From: Physcia stellaris
Lineage: Eukaryota > Ascomycota > Lecanoromycetes > Caliciales > Physciaceae
DNA: 64,000 bases
Assembly (NCBI GenBank): GCA_018902385.1
Contig: JABSSW010000002.1
Coordinates: forward strand, 1,364,001-1,428,000
Reading direction: 5' to 3'
Below are positions 9,216 to 21,421 of the stretch, piece after piece. The translations under genes were made by a program, and so were the position numbers. Position 1 is the first letter of the stretch. Every line of letters begins with the position of its first letter. The notes under the pieces are model-generated. The model worked only from the letters and a program-made list of their open reading frames with translations. It ran no database searches and had not been told where the DNA came from.

Positions 9216-11367
9216 ATGACCGCTATCTCTTGGCCCCCATCTCAGTGGTGGTACGTGTACTCCTACACCCGGACATTGGAATTATGCTATTGACATGATT
9301 GTGGGTCAGGGATGGCGATGATGGGGCGTGGTCATCGTTCGCCCTCCGCATTGGCAGCCTCGAGCAGATCGTTCGCGTCTTGCCATCCACAGCCGGCCAG
9401 CAGACATGGGTCGTCAGTTCCCATGGATGTCCCAATGGAACTTCCCCGTCGTGCAGTCAAGCACGAGGCGGCCTCTTCGACCCAGCACGGTCGAGCACTT
9501 GGCGCCCCTTTGGTAACTACTCCCTAGATCTGGAAGCCAATCTTGGATACCAGGACAGCGCACCATATGGCTTCGAAACTGTGTCCTTGGGCTTCAGCGA
9601 CTCCCTTGGGGGAGCTAGTGCCGAGTCGCAAGTTGTGTCTGCCTTTGCAACGGATGACTACTACTTAGGTGTCTTTGGCTTGGGACACCAAGGGACTAAT
9701 ATTAGCAACTTCGCCGACCCACAACCCACATTCTTGACGGCTATGAAGAATAAGAGCCTCATTCCTAGCTTGTCGTGGGCTTATACTGCAGGCGCTCCCT
9801 ATCGTAAGTGATTGTTTCTTGTAACCTACTGTATGAAGCATGGAAAAAAATACTCTCTACCACTGTGTATCCTAGAATCTCGGGGCTTAGACACATCTTT
9901 TCAACGCCCTAGAAGGTCAACTCCGAATATTGGGATCGCCAGCTAGGCATGCTTGAAGAGATACAGTGCTATACAGAACAGGTTACTTACTGCTTTTAGG
10001 TTTGAAAGGAGTATTCGGAAGCTTGACGTTTGGAGGTTATGACCGTTCCCGATTCACTCCCAACAACGTATCTTTATCTTTAGCCTCTGATGTCTCTCGC
10101 GATCTTGTTGTCGGTCTTCATGCAGTCACTTCAATGAGCTCAAATGAATCCTTTACTCAACAGACTTCACTACTACCCACGCCAATACTGGCGTTCATAG
10201 ACTCGACTTTGCCCTACATCTATCTTCCCACCGAAGCATGTCAGAAGTTCGAAACCGCGCTCGGGCTATCTTGGAGCGAAGCGGATGCAATGTATTGGGT
10301 TAATGATACGCTTCACGAAAGTCTGGTAGCGTCAAATATCACATTTACCTTCACAATAGGTGATAGCACTGTAGGAGGTCCGACTGTGCAAATCGTGTTG
10401 CCATACGCGAGCTTCGATCTGGAAGTTACCAGTCCATTTGAACCAAGCACTATGCGGTATTTTCCTCTACAAAAAGCTTATAATGCATCTCAGTATACTT
10501 TGGGGCGAGCCTTTCTACAAGAAGCGTAGGTGCCGAAGCGATAACTATTAGAAGTGTTTTGCTAACACGGATCTCATCAGCTATATCATAACTGACCACG
10601 AGCGTTCCAATTTCTCTGTGTCACAGGCTCGTTTTGAGACGAATTCTCCTGTCGACCTGGTTTCCATCCAGTCCGTAGACAAGAGTGACGAAGCCGTACC
10701 TGGTGCATCCGCAAGCCCATCAGCCAATCCGGAGCATGATCATCGGCATCGTGTCATCGTCATAGGAGCGAGCATTGGCGCAGCCATAGCCCTGTTGCTT
10801 GTCATTGTTGCTACTATTATTGCAATCCGCTTCAGACGGCGTCAGATAAACGGCCGTGGAGGATCTCAAACTCAGCGTGTACGTGAAGAGTGTCTGGATT
10901 CGCCGGCCTTCCCCGAAATGTCTACCCAAGAAATAGGAAATAACAGTATGATATGGCCATTCCGGGAGGTACCCGACAACAGCGTGGTAGAATTACCTGA
11001 TGGAGATTCATCCTCCGAAGAATACAGTCGGTCATCAAGGGCCTCACGTATACCTCAACCTGATGCAAATACGCTGCAGAGCCGCCGAGGCGCTCAACGA
11101 AACACTCCATCTGTCTTGAGGGACTTCAGGCGAAGCCGTCTCTCAACAGCGATCTCAAGAGGTAGCGGAGCTAACAAAGCACCATCCACTGACACCTCAC
11201 GGATCCCCACGGTCATATTTGCTTCGCCTAGGTCAGAAGACTTTGATCCAGAGGTAGCCTCCATTGCAACTTCGAACACGAAGACAGCTATATTTTCATC
11301 TTATCTGCGAAAATCACTCGATTTAAATCGATCTTTGCCACCCACTCCAACATCAGAGAGCCTTTAA
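9216..11367 (+). CDS. Membrane-anchored aspartic-protease-like (peptidase A1 fold) protein
   Basis: Model: exons 9216-9250, 9310-9803, 10000-10525 and 10581-11367 (613 residues). Introns of 59, 196 and 55 bp have GTACGT, GTAAGT and GTAGGT donors, and all phases match. The N-lobe runs from DGAWSSFALRIGS through RVLPSTAGQQTWVV; the C-lobe has LTFGGYDRSRF and the second active-site region AFIDSTLPYIYLP. A transmembrane helix (about 23 residues around VIVIGASIGAAIALLLVIVA, encoded near 10756-10825) is followed by RFRRR and a ~200-residue Ser-rich cytoplasmic tail. The first catalytic motif, normally DTGS, reads PSTA, so one active-site Asp is missing; the second retains Asp (DST). The lineage is known to include fungal non-peptidase or surface-receptor-like members. 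A signal peptide is not visible at the modelled start, so an extra 5' exon is possible. Confidence 0.75.
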
Positions 11368-12245
11368 TGGTCATCTGCTGTAGAAAAGTATAAGCGAGGA
11401 TCCTCCTTCCCAGAACTTCCGCTGGGTATTTCCAACAACCCGCATGCGATAGTTTCTGCGTTCACGTCTCCAAGATATCCAATTTCCTCCTTTTTCCCAC
11501 ACGGACGTCTCCCTGGGGGCCTTCCGCTGGACAATGCTAATTTTAAAGATTGTGTCTTAACACGAAACTCTGCACTATCTGAACCTCCCACCAAGTCACG
11601 GGAAGGATGGGAATAAAGTCATCTTTGATGTGGGTTCCTCGATGTAATGTTGCTTACGAGCAACAGGTACCTATATACTCGATTCTCTGCCTTGGGGGAC
11701 TCGGCACTGGTGCCCAAACAGGCTAGTTTGAAGCAAGCCTTTTCTCTTGTGGTCGACGCCAAGCGTTCCTCACACGCTACTATCAAAGCGCGGTTTTGGG
11801 TAGTCACCAGAAAGGTTTGGGTTGCCCATGTAGATAGCTTGAGCTCTTCATAGATATTAGCCTTGAAGTTTTTGGCGACGCAGACACTTCAACAGCAATT
11901 CTCAGCACGTCGACACCGAGTGTGACTCACATTCGGCACGAAGCTTCTGCCTGAAGACGAGAGCAGTCTATGTAGATTGCCTAGACATATTGTGAAAGAC
12001 GTCGAATGTTTAATAAGATCAAGACGAAACCTATTGTACTTTGTGAAAAGTAGAAGCAGAGTGTCATGGCAGACATCGATGTGAACAGGACGGAGCTGAC
12101 TGGAAGAGACCTCACGACTCATGTCATCACGCTCTATTCAACTAGAGCGCATATAGTTTGATCTAAGCGTGACCTGAAAATAAAAATAAGTTGCGATTTT
12201 AATCACAATATTTTCCAGTCACTAATTTAACATAGTCTGAATAGA
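11368..12245. other. No gene; ends at the edge of the mutated block
   Basis: Short overlapping frames on both strands, none with recognisable content. Composition is ordinary to about 12,170 and becomes strongly AT-rich by about 12,245. Confidence 0.5.
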
Positions 12246-12569
12246 ATGAAATCACGATCAATGATATCACACGACAAAAATTCAATCAAATTCAAAGAAA
12301 TCGAAACGACGATAATTATTGACATGACTATTGATTTTGAAAAAAATTCTGAACATTTCGACGATACGTATTTTTCTGAAATCGAAAAATTGAATTCATT
12401 CGAAAATGCGAATTCGTTCGAATTCGATGAAAAAACAAAAATTGTCAAAATTTTGATTTTTTAATTTCGAAAAATAAATGCAATTATCAGAAAAATTACA
12501 GAAAAACGCAATTTAATTCAAAATCGTTTGAATATGTCGAACAACGACGCACGAAATCTGATCATCAAT
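12246..12569 (+). pseudogene. Left part of a locus split by the DIRS-like insertion
   Basis: AT-rich flank lying outside the retroelement but carrying the same loss of CpT and ApG. A frame rich in Glu/Asp/Ser/Asn opens at 12246, and one at 12535 (MSNNDARNLIIN) ends exactly at the element edge. On the far side of the element (32980) the sequence goes on in the same frame as RSKDFVICVDAYQDQRAKV. The flanks therefore look like two pieces of one host locus interrupted between codons. No family is recognised. The left piece has been mutated; the right piece has not. Confidence 0.45.
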
Positions 12570-12690
12570 TCGTTCAAACTAAACGTCAATGTTAATGCAA
12601 AAATGACGAAATAAAAAAAATTTGAAAAAATTGATTTTTTAATTAAATAGAAAATCAATGTTTCATTTTTTTCATTTTTCAATTTTTTTT
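12570..12690 (+). repeat. A1 terminal repeat of the DIRS-like element
   Basis: About 120 bp, matching 32635-32757 closely in the same orientation; both contain the long T-rich run with TTTCATTTTTTTCATTTTTC. It begins right after the triplet AAT. Confidence 0.75.
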
Positions 12691-14581
12691 TTTTGCAAAT
12701 ATTTGCAAAAGTCAATTGTAAAAATTTTTATATCAATTTTTGATATTGCATATTTCAATTTTTCGATTTTCGCATATTTTTTGTTGTAATATTTCGTTCG
12801 ATTTAATTAAAATTCGATTTCGTTAATTTTTTCGTCGTCGCAATAATGTTTGTCGATATCAAATTCATTTTCATTTCAAACAAAAACAATATTATCGTTG
12901 TCAAAAAAAACAATGACAACAATGTATTCAAATTCAAATTCAACAAATTTGCAATTTTCAAACGAATCATTTTCGACGTAAAAAATCGTAATCGAATTGA
13001 AAAATTTGTTTCACGTTTTCGTTTCATTTCAACGCGTTCATTTAAAAATATTTTTCGTTTCGTTCGTTTTCGAATTTTTTTTTTCGTTTGATTATTTCGA
13101 AAATCAAATCGAAAACGTAAACGAAAACGATTTTAACGTTATAAATTTTAATTTTATCGATTTCGACAACGACGACGACAACGCATTTAACGACGACGAA
13201 TTTCAAATTCGACGATCACGCGCACGCGAAAAATTTTCAAATAACGAAAATTTCGTTCAAAAAGAAAAAAATTTTCGTCGTAAAATATTTTTTCAAAAAA
13301 AAATAAAAACGTATCAAAAAAAATTGAATGAATTCATTTTCATTCAACGTACGTTGTTTTCGTTGTTTTTTTTTTTTTCACATTTTTCAAATTCGTATTT
13401 CGTTGTCGCGTTTATTGTTCAAACGATCGAAATTCGTACGAATTTTTTACACATAATTCATGATTCGAAATATTTCAAAATAAAACGAACATTTGTCAAC
13501 ATGTCGTTTCGATTTTTGCAAAACGTTTATCACGATCGTTTAAATGTCAGAAATTTTTTCAAATTCATTTTTTTGAGTTGTATTAGAAATCGTTGTCGAT
13601 ACGTGTTCAAAATTTTTCAAAAATATTTTTTTTGTTGATGACGATGAAAATGTATTGCAACGTTGTTTTCGAATTCATTCATTCGAATATTCAATACAAA
13701 TTGAATTTCGTCATAAATACGTATCGTATTCGTATCATAAAAACGTATTTTTACAAAACGTGAACGTCGATCGTGACGTGACACGAAAAAATTTGATTCG
13801 AATCATTCGCACAAATCAAAACGATTCGATCAATTGATTAATCAAAATCGATTTCATCGAATAAAAATTGAAAAATATCGTCGTCGTCGAATCAAACAAA
13901 AAAACGATTGAATATTAATTTTTCGTTTTACGCGAATTCAAAAATAAACGTATTACAATTCGCAATAATGTTTGTGTTGCGTTCAACAACAATATTCGTT
14001 GTAACGAAAATTGCAAATACAAACATATTTATACAAAATGTCAACAAAAAAATCACGACAAATTCGAATGTATCAACAAAATCATCAAATGATTAATCGT
14101 TTTTTTTTTCGTTCAATTTTTTTTTTTTTTTCTTTCGAATTATTCATTTCGTATAATCATGTCGATTTCGATTGAATAATCGTCAAAAAAATTTCTGTAT
14201 AATGTCGTTTTCGAAAATACATTTGATTTCGAAATCAAAATGTCATTGAAAACGACAAAATGAATTTTTTCTTAAAAATCATTTTGATCGAAATTTCGTT
14301 AACAAATTGTTTAACATTATTAAACGAAACGCGAACATCGAATATATCGATGATAAAAAATATCGTATTTTCAACAATCACAATTCGATCAACGAAATTT
14401 TCGATTTATTTATTGTTGATTTCGTCAAACAAATAAAAATTCATCGATTGATTAAATTACGCGATATTTTTTCTTTTTATTACGTATGTTTTTCGTTAAA
14501 TCTGATTTCAAAACACGACGACGATTGAAAACGTATTCATGATTTATCATTTTTCAAAAAGAATTCGATCAATAAAAATCT

Positions 14582-14774
14582 TGAACGAATGTGAATGATT
14601 GTCATTGCATTGCATGCAATATTATCGAAATTACGTACAAAATTAAATACAATTTGATTGCGCAAATATTTTTAATAATAATCGATTTTAACACGTTTCG
14701 TTTAATCGATCAATCAGAAATTTTGATTTTATTCGTATTCATATTTCAGTTTTTTGTCATCGTATTTTTCAATA
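14582..14774 (-). repeat. Copia 3' LTR
   Basis: 193 bp, very similar to 30033-30225 in the same orientation. On the minus strand the pair runs from T(G/A)TTGAAAAATACGATGAC to CATTCGTTCA, close to the usual TG...CA limits. Confidence 0.75.
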
Positions 14775-15437
14775 TTTTCATTCGATAACAATCATGTTCA
14801 TTGCATTCGTGAATGCGATTTTTATTAAATTTCAATTTTTGCATTGATTGTGATTTTCATTGAATATTAATTCGTGCAACGACGTAATTTTCATTGAATT
14901 TCAATTTTTACGTTCATTGATGAAAAAAACATTGAATTTTTCTGATCAAAAAATTAATTTCGAAAAAAATCGTTTTGAATTATTATGCAATTCGAATCTG
15001 AACACGATCAACGAATTTTTGTTTTTAATTATAATTTGTCAAATTCGTACAATCGAATTATCATCGTTTCAAAATGAAAAAAAATGACGTAATTTTCATT
15101 AAATTCGAATTTTTTTAATATTGACGAAAAAAATATTGATTTTTCTTGATTAAAAAATTAAATTCGAACGATTTCAAAAAAAATCATTTTGAATTATTAT
15201 GCAATTCAAATTCGAACACGATCAACGAATTTTTGTTTTCGATTATAATTCGTCAAATATGTACGATTGAATCATCAACACGTTAACATGAAAAAAACAA
15301 TTTTGATTATTGAAAAAAATTTAATTGATTTTCGATTTTTTCAGTTTTAATTGTTTTACGAATTTCTTGAATTTATTTTTTGACAATGATTTAATCAAAT
15401 TATCGATTATCATGTTTGCATTTGAAACGTAATTCAA

Positions 15438-15755
15438 TTAAATCAAATTTTTCTGATGCAAATTTTTGATGTTGTGATAAATCACATCAATATATTTTGA
15501 TCGTTCGTGAATATATGCGTTTTTGATCAACAAATTAACGATTTGATTATTTTTCAAAAATTGTATTGATAAACAAATTTCATGTTTATCGTTTTGAATA
15601 ATTGTTATTTGATTCAATTCGATTTCAAAATATTTGATAAAATTCAAATCACGAAAAAATTGTGTTATTCGTAATTTTTTTTTAACGCACGTCGATAAAA
15701 TTATATATTCGATTTCAATGATTGAAATAGCGATCGATTTTTGTTTACAATTCAT
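15438..15755 (-). pseudogene. Copia RNase H remnant
   Basis: The frame retains the order and spacing of Copia RNase H landmarks (an EIEYI segment near the start and a KYIDVIYH segment near the end). It is a fossil fragment of the Copia element. Confidence 0.75.
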
Positions 15756-16457
15756 TCACGATATTGATTTTTCAACGAACATGTAAACGTATTCGAAAAT
15801 CGATTTTTTGTTTAATTTATCGACTGCGTAATCAAAATTCGAATAAATTTTGATTTTGAAATTTTCATTGTTGTTCAATTTCAAATCGTATACAAAATTT
15901 AAATTGATGATCAATCGAATATAACGAAACAAAATTTTTATTGTTTTATCGTGATGTTTCGCAAAATCATTAAAATATTAATTTGATTGTTTTAATGCGA
16001 AAACGATATTTGAACGAATGTGTATAACAACATACATAAACTTTTCAATTTTGTGTTGATAATTTTTTGAATCAATTCGTTTATCGTTCGATTTAATTCA
16101 TTTGAATAAATCGTAATCGTTCATGAATAATTTCGTACGTTCGTGTTTATCGATATTCATATGCAATTCATTCAATATTTCGTTCAAATAATGAATTTGA
16201 TTCAATCGAATAATTCGTCTTTTACGATCGCGAATGATTTTAATGTCAAAATTTTTTTTTTTCAATTTTTTGATTTTGAATATTTTTTTAAATTCATTTT
16301 TGAATCAATTGATTTGTTCGTTGAATTTGACGACAACAAAAATGTCGTTCACGTAAAAAAACAATATGATTTTTCGTTTTTTATAACGAAACATGCAAAA
16401 ATCAATCGAAATTTGTTCGAAATTTAATTTATGCAACTTTTTCACGCAATGTTCGTG

Positions 16458-16769
16458 TCAATTTTTAATTGTTTGTTTCAATTCATAAAAATTTCGACGA
16501 ATCAAAAATGTTTGTTCAAAAAATAAATTCACGTCGAATGACGATTTTATGTAAATTATTTTTTTTAAAAATGATTTCGTGAAAACATTGTTGACGTTCA
16601 TTTGATAACATTCGAAATTTTTCAACGTAACGATAACAAGAAACAAACGAAAAATATCGAATTTGACAATTGAAACAAAAATATTTGTATAATCGATTTC
16701 ATACATTTGCGAAAAATTTCTTGCAACGAATTTGATTTTTACTTTGTTCAATGTATCATTCACATGCAT
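16458..16769 (-). pseudogene. Copia reverse transcriptase remnant
   Basis: The frame matches the Copia RT N-terminal part (VARNFSQ, DYTNIF, RLFLVI and the NVNNVF segments). A mutated fossil fragment. Confidence 0.8.
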
Positions 16770-17273
16770 TTTGATTTTGAATATTCATTTATTGATGACA
16801 ATATTGACGTTTTTCGATAAAATGATTACGTTTCAAATTTCATTGATTATTAACGTCGTCAATTCGATTTGAATGATTTTAAATCAAAATTTGTTTCAAA
16901 TAAAATCATTGACGACTTTCTGATAATTTTCGAATACAAATATGATTAATTTTTCAACGAATTGTTGATTTGTTTTTCTTGTTGTTACAGACAAAATTCA
17001 TTCATTATATTTGCACGTATCGAAATTTTCGATCAAAAAAATCATTATAACGCGTGCAATTTTGTTACGATTTTCATTTCGTTTTTTTTCATTCGTGATA
17101 TTTCGTTTGCGTTTGAAAATTGTCACATGAAAAAATTGTTGTATCATGCGTGAAAATTTAATAAGAAATGTTAATTTAACGCGCGTTTAAATTGTCGATT
17201 TTGTCGTAAATTCGTTGATTTCATTTTTTTCATTCGATGTATCGATAAATTCATCATCGTTTTTCTTTGTGTG

Positions 17274-17278
17274 CATTG
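17274..17278 (+). repeat. Target site duplication CATTG (left)
   Basis: A 5-bp duplication, CATTG, at 17274-17278 and again at 20447-20451, exactly at the two ends of the small LTR element. Confidence 0.85.
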
Positions 17279-17474
17279 TATTGAAAGAATCATGGGTGAC
17301 TATCATTCATTGCTCTGAAATCTCGTTATTCTTGTAACATACATGGAGTGGAAGCACAGGAAGGGTGCGGGTGCCAAGGCACTAGTCCCAACAAGGACGC
17401 ACTAGTCCTCCTTTCGTCAGGTTATACCAACTGGACCCTTGGTTACCTTCCTGCGGAGGCTGTACTTCTCAACA
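17279..17474 (-). repeat. 3' LTR of the small LTR element
   Basis: 196 bp; on the minus strand runs from TGTTGAGAAGTACAGCC to TTTCAATA. About 98% identical to 20251-20446. Confidence 0.9.
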
Positions 17475-17539
17475 CTCCCCCACAGCATCCGCCTGTGCCT
17501 CCTGCCCAGTATCCTGACGAGCTCAGCCAGCCTGGAGCT

Positions 17540-18740
17540 TCCGTGCAAGCTCCTCCAGCGATGTAGCTCCCCCAGCGATGTGACTCCCCCAGCGATGTGT
17601 TGCCTGGAGCTTCCGAGCAAGCTCCCCCAATGACGTAGATCCTGTAGGGCTAGGCCATGCACCGATGCGAAGGCTGCAGAAACGAACGAATCGAGGTCCG
17701 ATGACCTATTGGCTTCAGATATGACGTAAGGCCGAATTGTAAGGCGTGCGACCGAGCATCTGAAGGATTGCGACCGTGTTCTGGATCTCCATGAGGTGAA
17801 GCATCGATGTGGGATCTGGTACCTAGGATTGGCTAGAAGATACACCATTAAGCAAGTACCCTATGCCTGAGTTCTGCGATGGCGAACGAGAATGCGGGTC
17901 ACACCATGTAGCATCATTGTGGATCTCAGGGTTCTCAGGTACTTCTTGCGACATCAATGGACCGATACCTATGCAATTTGGCTGTAGGAATTCCATAAGG
18001 TATGCCAGTGACGTAGGGCAAACAGGAGATGGTCGAGAAATCGATAAGGAAGGTAATGCATCGAATGCGCGGCATGGATTGCGGGCATACACCGATGCGA
18101 AGAGTGCAGAATCGAGCTATTCTGACCTGACTAAGACCTGCCAGAGAACCAGGTCGATTAGTATGCGAAAAGGTCAGATATCTCCAACACTATTTGTCCT
18201 TCTTGATCGAGTTCTTGCTCTGCAAGGCCGAGTATGTAATGGCTGCATAGTACGCTCCCCCGAAGCTGTACTATCCGAACGTGTTGGCCAGTACACTCCC
18301 CCGAAGTTGTACTGTCTAGTCGGCTGTTCTCCTCTTCTAACAACTGTTCGTACTGTACGTCAGTACGCTCCTCCGAGACTGCACTGACAGACTGTACTCT
18401 CACTCTCTCCCCCTCGTATTTATCGGGCGAATGACGAAGCCGCAGGGTGTAGGGAGTAGGTGAGTTTTCGTGTTAGATCAAGACGAAGCCACAACAGAGG
18501 TAAGTCCCTACTCATTAGTGAAACAATAAAACAAAGCATACAACAACTTTTAAAGCTCCCCCAGGCCACAGGGCGGGAGGGGCGGGACATCGAATCCATT
18601 TAAACAACAACAACAACTTTTAGCTCCCCCCAGGCCGATCAACGGATAATAGGGAGGGCGGGCGGGCAAAACAACAAACAAACAACATGCTAACTCCCCC
18701 AAAGTAATGACCCCGAGGAGGTCAATACTCCCCCAAAGTA
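17540..18740 (-). repeat. Scattered GGGGGAG (polypurine-like) short repeats inside the small LTR element
   Basis: On the minus strand GGGGGAG (or a one-base variant) recurs roughly a dozen times: in CATCGCTGGGGGAG-type units at about 17.56-17.63 kb, in AGTACAGCTTCGGGGGAGCG-type units at about 18.25, 18.29 and 18.37 kb, and in short GGGGGAG units at about 18.55, 18.62, 18.69 and 18.73 kb. They resemble the element's own polypurine tract. Confidence 0.65.
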
Positions 18741-20083
18741 GGGTGCAGAGGAGCGAAACGCCAATAGCGCATCCCCATGGGTATCTCATTGCTCCCAACT
18801 CTGGAGGCATTTGGCATGGCCCAACCGGTAGGCCGATAGGTGGCAGAACGCCCTTGGCAATGCCTGCAAACAGGAGGTGGGGGCGAGAATGCCGAGAAAG
18901 AGGGGCGCACCGAAGCAAATCGAGAAGGAAAAGAGGTAGGTGAGGCCGAAGGCCACCGCGAGACCGAAAATTGGCGCGGAACGCTTCCGCGGGCATGTGT
19001 TGGCCCAAATGCTTCGGATTTGGCCGATTTGGAAGCAGGTGTGGTCGCCGCATGGAAGTATGACGTAATGCGGCTTTGTATGGGGCCACATTTGCTTGCG
19101 GGACTGCATTTGCCAGGGCCGCGCGGAGACAACGGCTTCTTCTGGCCAGGCTGCAGGCCAAACGGCTTCGGCTTCCCAGCGAACATGCGGAACAGGTCGT
19201 CCACGGTGAGATAGGGCCTCGATGGTGTAAGCGTTCGAGGCGGAGTAGGCGGGCAAGCAATGCTTGCATTCTCCAACGGTTTGCACACCGATTTGGGTGT
19301 CGCAATCGGGAGACGAGAGGGTTTCGGTGCAACGACTGGCCGTGAGGCGATTTCTGCCCAGGATATCGGCTTTCTTGGTGTTGCAGCCGACGAGGTAGGT
19401 GATATACTCTCTGAACGCTCGCGTACAATTTCTGGTGCGGGCATCGAGAGAGGTATGAGTTTCGGTGACGTGGGAGGTGACGAGGTTACCGATTCAGGTG
19501 ACGAAGCAGGAGGAGTAGGAGGTTTCGATTCGGAAGCAGGTGAAACAACAGACTGCTGAGCAGGCTTCGATTTCGGCTTCTTGGCATGACGAGTACGGAT
19601 ATGCTCATGAAGCTTGGTGTTGCTGTCGAATTTGCTCTTGCAACGCCTGCACGTATATCCTTCAGCCCGTTTCGCTGCTATGCGGGCCTCCTCTTTCTGC
19701 TTTGCCAACTCCTTTGCTTCCTGCTTGAGTTTGCTCTTGACTTCCAACTCATGCTTTCGTAGATGATAGGTTTCTTGTGCCCTCTTCGCCTGAGTGAACC
19801 AACTGCATCTCGAAACACTAGTAAGGCTTGAGTTCGTGTGCTCGTGATACAGCGATCGAGGGTCTTGCGTTCTCGGATCATTCGCGTCGAGGCAGGTGCA
19901 AAGAAGAGGTGACCAGGGGAGTATAGCGGGTGCGGAGGTGATCGCAGAAGTAGGAGTAGTCATTCTGCTGACTGCGCTAAAGTGTAGGATTCGCGTGAGG
20001 GTTCGATATCGTAAGGTAACTAGGTAGGTCGAAAGCTGACTGTTCTGATTTGTACCAAGGTACTGAATATTGCTCGATTGCAA
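18722..20083 (-). CDS. C2H2 zinc-finger ORF of the small LTR element
   Basis: One open frame of 453 codons; a shorter start at 19963 (MTTPTSAITS) is also plausible. It has a Lys/Glu-rich coiled-coil-like segment (KSKLKQEAKELAKQKEEARI) directly before a single C2H2 finger (C-x2-C-x12-H-x4-H, within YTCRRCKSKFDSNTKLHEH), then a Pro/Ser-rich region and a short conserved-looking block (YLTVDDLFRMFAG). Small fungal LTR elements with a nucleic-acid-binding, gag-like ORF of this layout are common; a gag-like role is inferred. It belongs to the mobile element, not the host. Confidence 0.7.
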   Translation of the reverse strand: MQSSNIQYLGTNQNSQLSTYLVTLRYRTLTRILHFSAVSRMTTPTSAITSAPAILPWSPLLCTCLDANDPRTQDPRSLYHEHTNSSLTSVSRCSWFTQAKRAQETYHLRKHELEVKSKLKQEAKELAKQKEEARIAAKRAEGYTCRRCKSKFDSNTKLHEHIRTRHAKKPKSKPAQQSVVSPASESKPPTPPASSPESVTSSPPTSPKLIPLSMPAPEIVRERSESISPTSSAATPRKPISWAEIASRPVVAPKPSRLPIATPKSVCKPLENASIACPPTPPRTLTPSRPYLTVDDLFRMFAGKPKPFGLQPGQKKPLSPRGPGKCSPASKCGPIQSRITSYFHAATTPASKSAKSEAFGPTHARGSVPRQFSVSRWPSASPTSFPSRFASVRPSFSAFSPPPPVCRHCQGRSATYRPTGWAMPNASRVGSNEIPMGMRYWRFAPLHPTLGEY

Positions 20084-20250
20084 TTGGGCCGTTCTGGTCT
20101 GGCCTGACTGGATACTCCCAATGGAGTTGGATACTGCTGGAGTACTGCAAACCGATTGCTGTACTGCCCGACGGCTAGGTACTACGTGCTCATGACGTGC
20201 TGTAGCTGGTACTAGATGTAGCGAAAGCTGCTAACCCGGTTCTCATAACC

Positions 20251-20446
20251 TATTGAAAGAATCATGGGTGACTACCATTCTATTGCTCTGAATCTCGTTA
20301 TTCTTGTAACATACATGGAGTGGAAGCACAGGAAGGGTGCGGGTGCCAAGGCACTAGTCCCAACAAGGACGCACTAGTCCTCCTTTCGTCAGGTTATACC
20401 AACTGGACCCTTGGTTACCTTCCTGCGAAGGCTGTACTTCTCAACA
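20251..20446 (-). repeat. 5' LTR of the small LTR element
   Basis: 196 bp, partner of 17279-17474, followed by the right target duplication CATTG at 20447-20451. Confidence 0.9.
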
Positions 20447-21184
20447 CATTGATTGAATTTTTTTTTTGTTTTTCGAAATCATGAACGCAACAAAAATCGA
20501 AATTTTCGCAAAAATTAATGCGACAAAAATTTGTGCAAATGCAATAATTATTTTGCGTGATTTTTCGACAAATCGTTATTCAAATAATTCGTTCATCGTA
20601 ATCGTGAACAAATTTAACGATTCATTTTTTCATTTTTCACGTTCAAAAAATATCATTTTGTGATGTTTGATGACATTACGACGATCGAAAATTCATATTT
20701 TGTATTGAATCGTGATGTTTTCGTCATAATTCATGAACACGTTTCATTTATTTGTATTGACGAATTTGTTTTTTTTATTTTTTTTAAACAATAACTTGAT
20801 ATTAACGAACGAATAACATTTGTATTTTCAAATTCGTATGTGATTTATTGACGATTTAATATTTGTTCAAATTTCAATAAAATTTGTTAAATTGTCGTCG
20901 ATTATTGATTTCGTATTTATACGATTGCGAACGTATGTATTTGTTTTTTCTGTTTCAAATCAAAATTTTATAAACAATTTTGCATTTTGAATCATTGTTC
21001 GAATTTAATTTTCAGTCGTTTTTATGACACGTTTTATTACATCGTTCTGAATGAAATTATACGAAACGATGTATTGTGAAACAATGTCGATTAATTCACA
21101 TCAAAAATCGAATATAAATTTCAATTTTTTGACGTTGTCACAACGTATTGTTTGTAATTTTCGTTGAGTTTCTAATTTCATTTT

Positions 21185-21421
21185 TATCATGAATCGTGCT
21201 TGAATAAACGTATTATTGATTAATTAAACGAAAACAATAAATTTGCAAAAACAAATAAATACAAAATGATGAAATTGTAAACAATGTGCAAACGTCAAAT
21301 TTCAATTCACGTTAATTTCGTCAAAAAATTAAAACATAATTCGATTTAAACATATCTGTTCGATCATTTATTATATCAATTATCTATTTGTCAAATTTAT
21401 TTGTTAAACATGTTCGTAACA
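21185..21421 (-). repeat. Gypsy 3' LTR
   Basis: About 237 bp, closely matching 27598-27833. On the minus strand it starts TGTTACGAACATGTTT and ends CATGATA. Confidence 0.85.

Larger units (their letters stand above)
17279..20446 (-). mobile_element. Non-autonomous Copia-like LTR element (LARD/TRIM-like) with a C2H2 ORF, looks whole
   Basis: 3,168 bp with 196-bp LTRs (17279-17474 and 20251-20446), 5-bp target duplication CATTG, a purine tract TGTGGGGGAG directly before the 3' LTR, and next to the 5' LTR a stretch whose complement contains CTCATAACC, resembling the anticodon-loop half of a Met tRNA (the half-tRNA primer style of Copia elements). No reverse transcriptase or integrase, so it must be mobilised in trans. 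It carries one long minus-strand ORF. The LTRs differ at only about four sites (around 2%) and composition is normal, so it inserted recently, into the already mutated Copia sequence. Confidence 0.85.

Noticed and set aside
12997-14788. Open + strand frames as host genes
   Set aside because: They sit inside the DIRS-like element or the Copia LTR; the frame at 14591 recurs at 30042 because both are the LTR pair.
18550-19428. Second minus-strand ORF in the small LTR element
   Set aside because: It overlaps the C2H2 ORF in another frame and is Arg/Leu/Pro-rich, the usual shadow of a GC-rich ORF.
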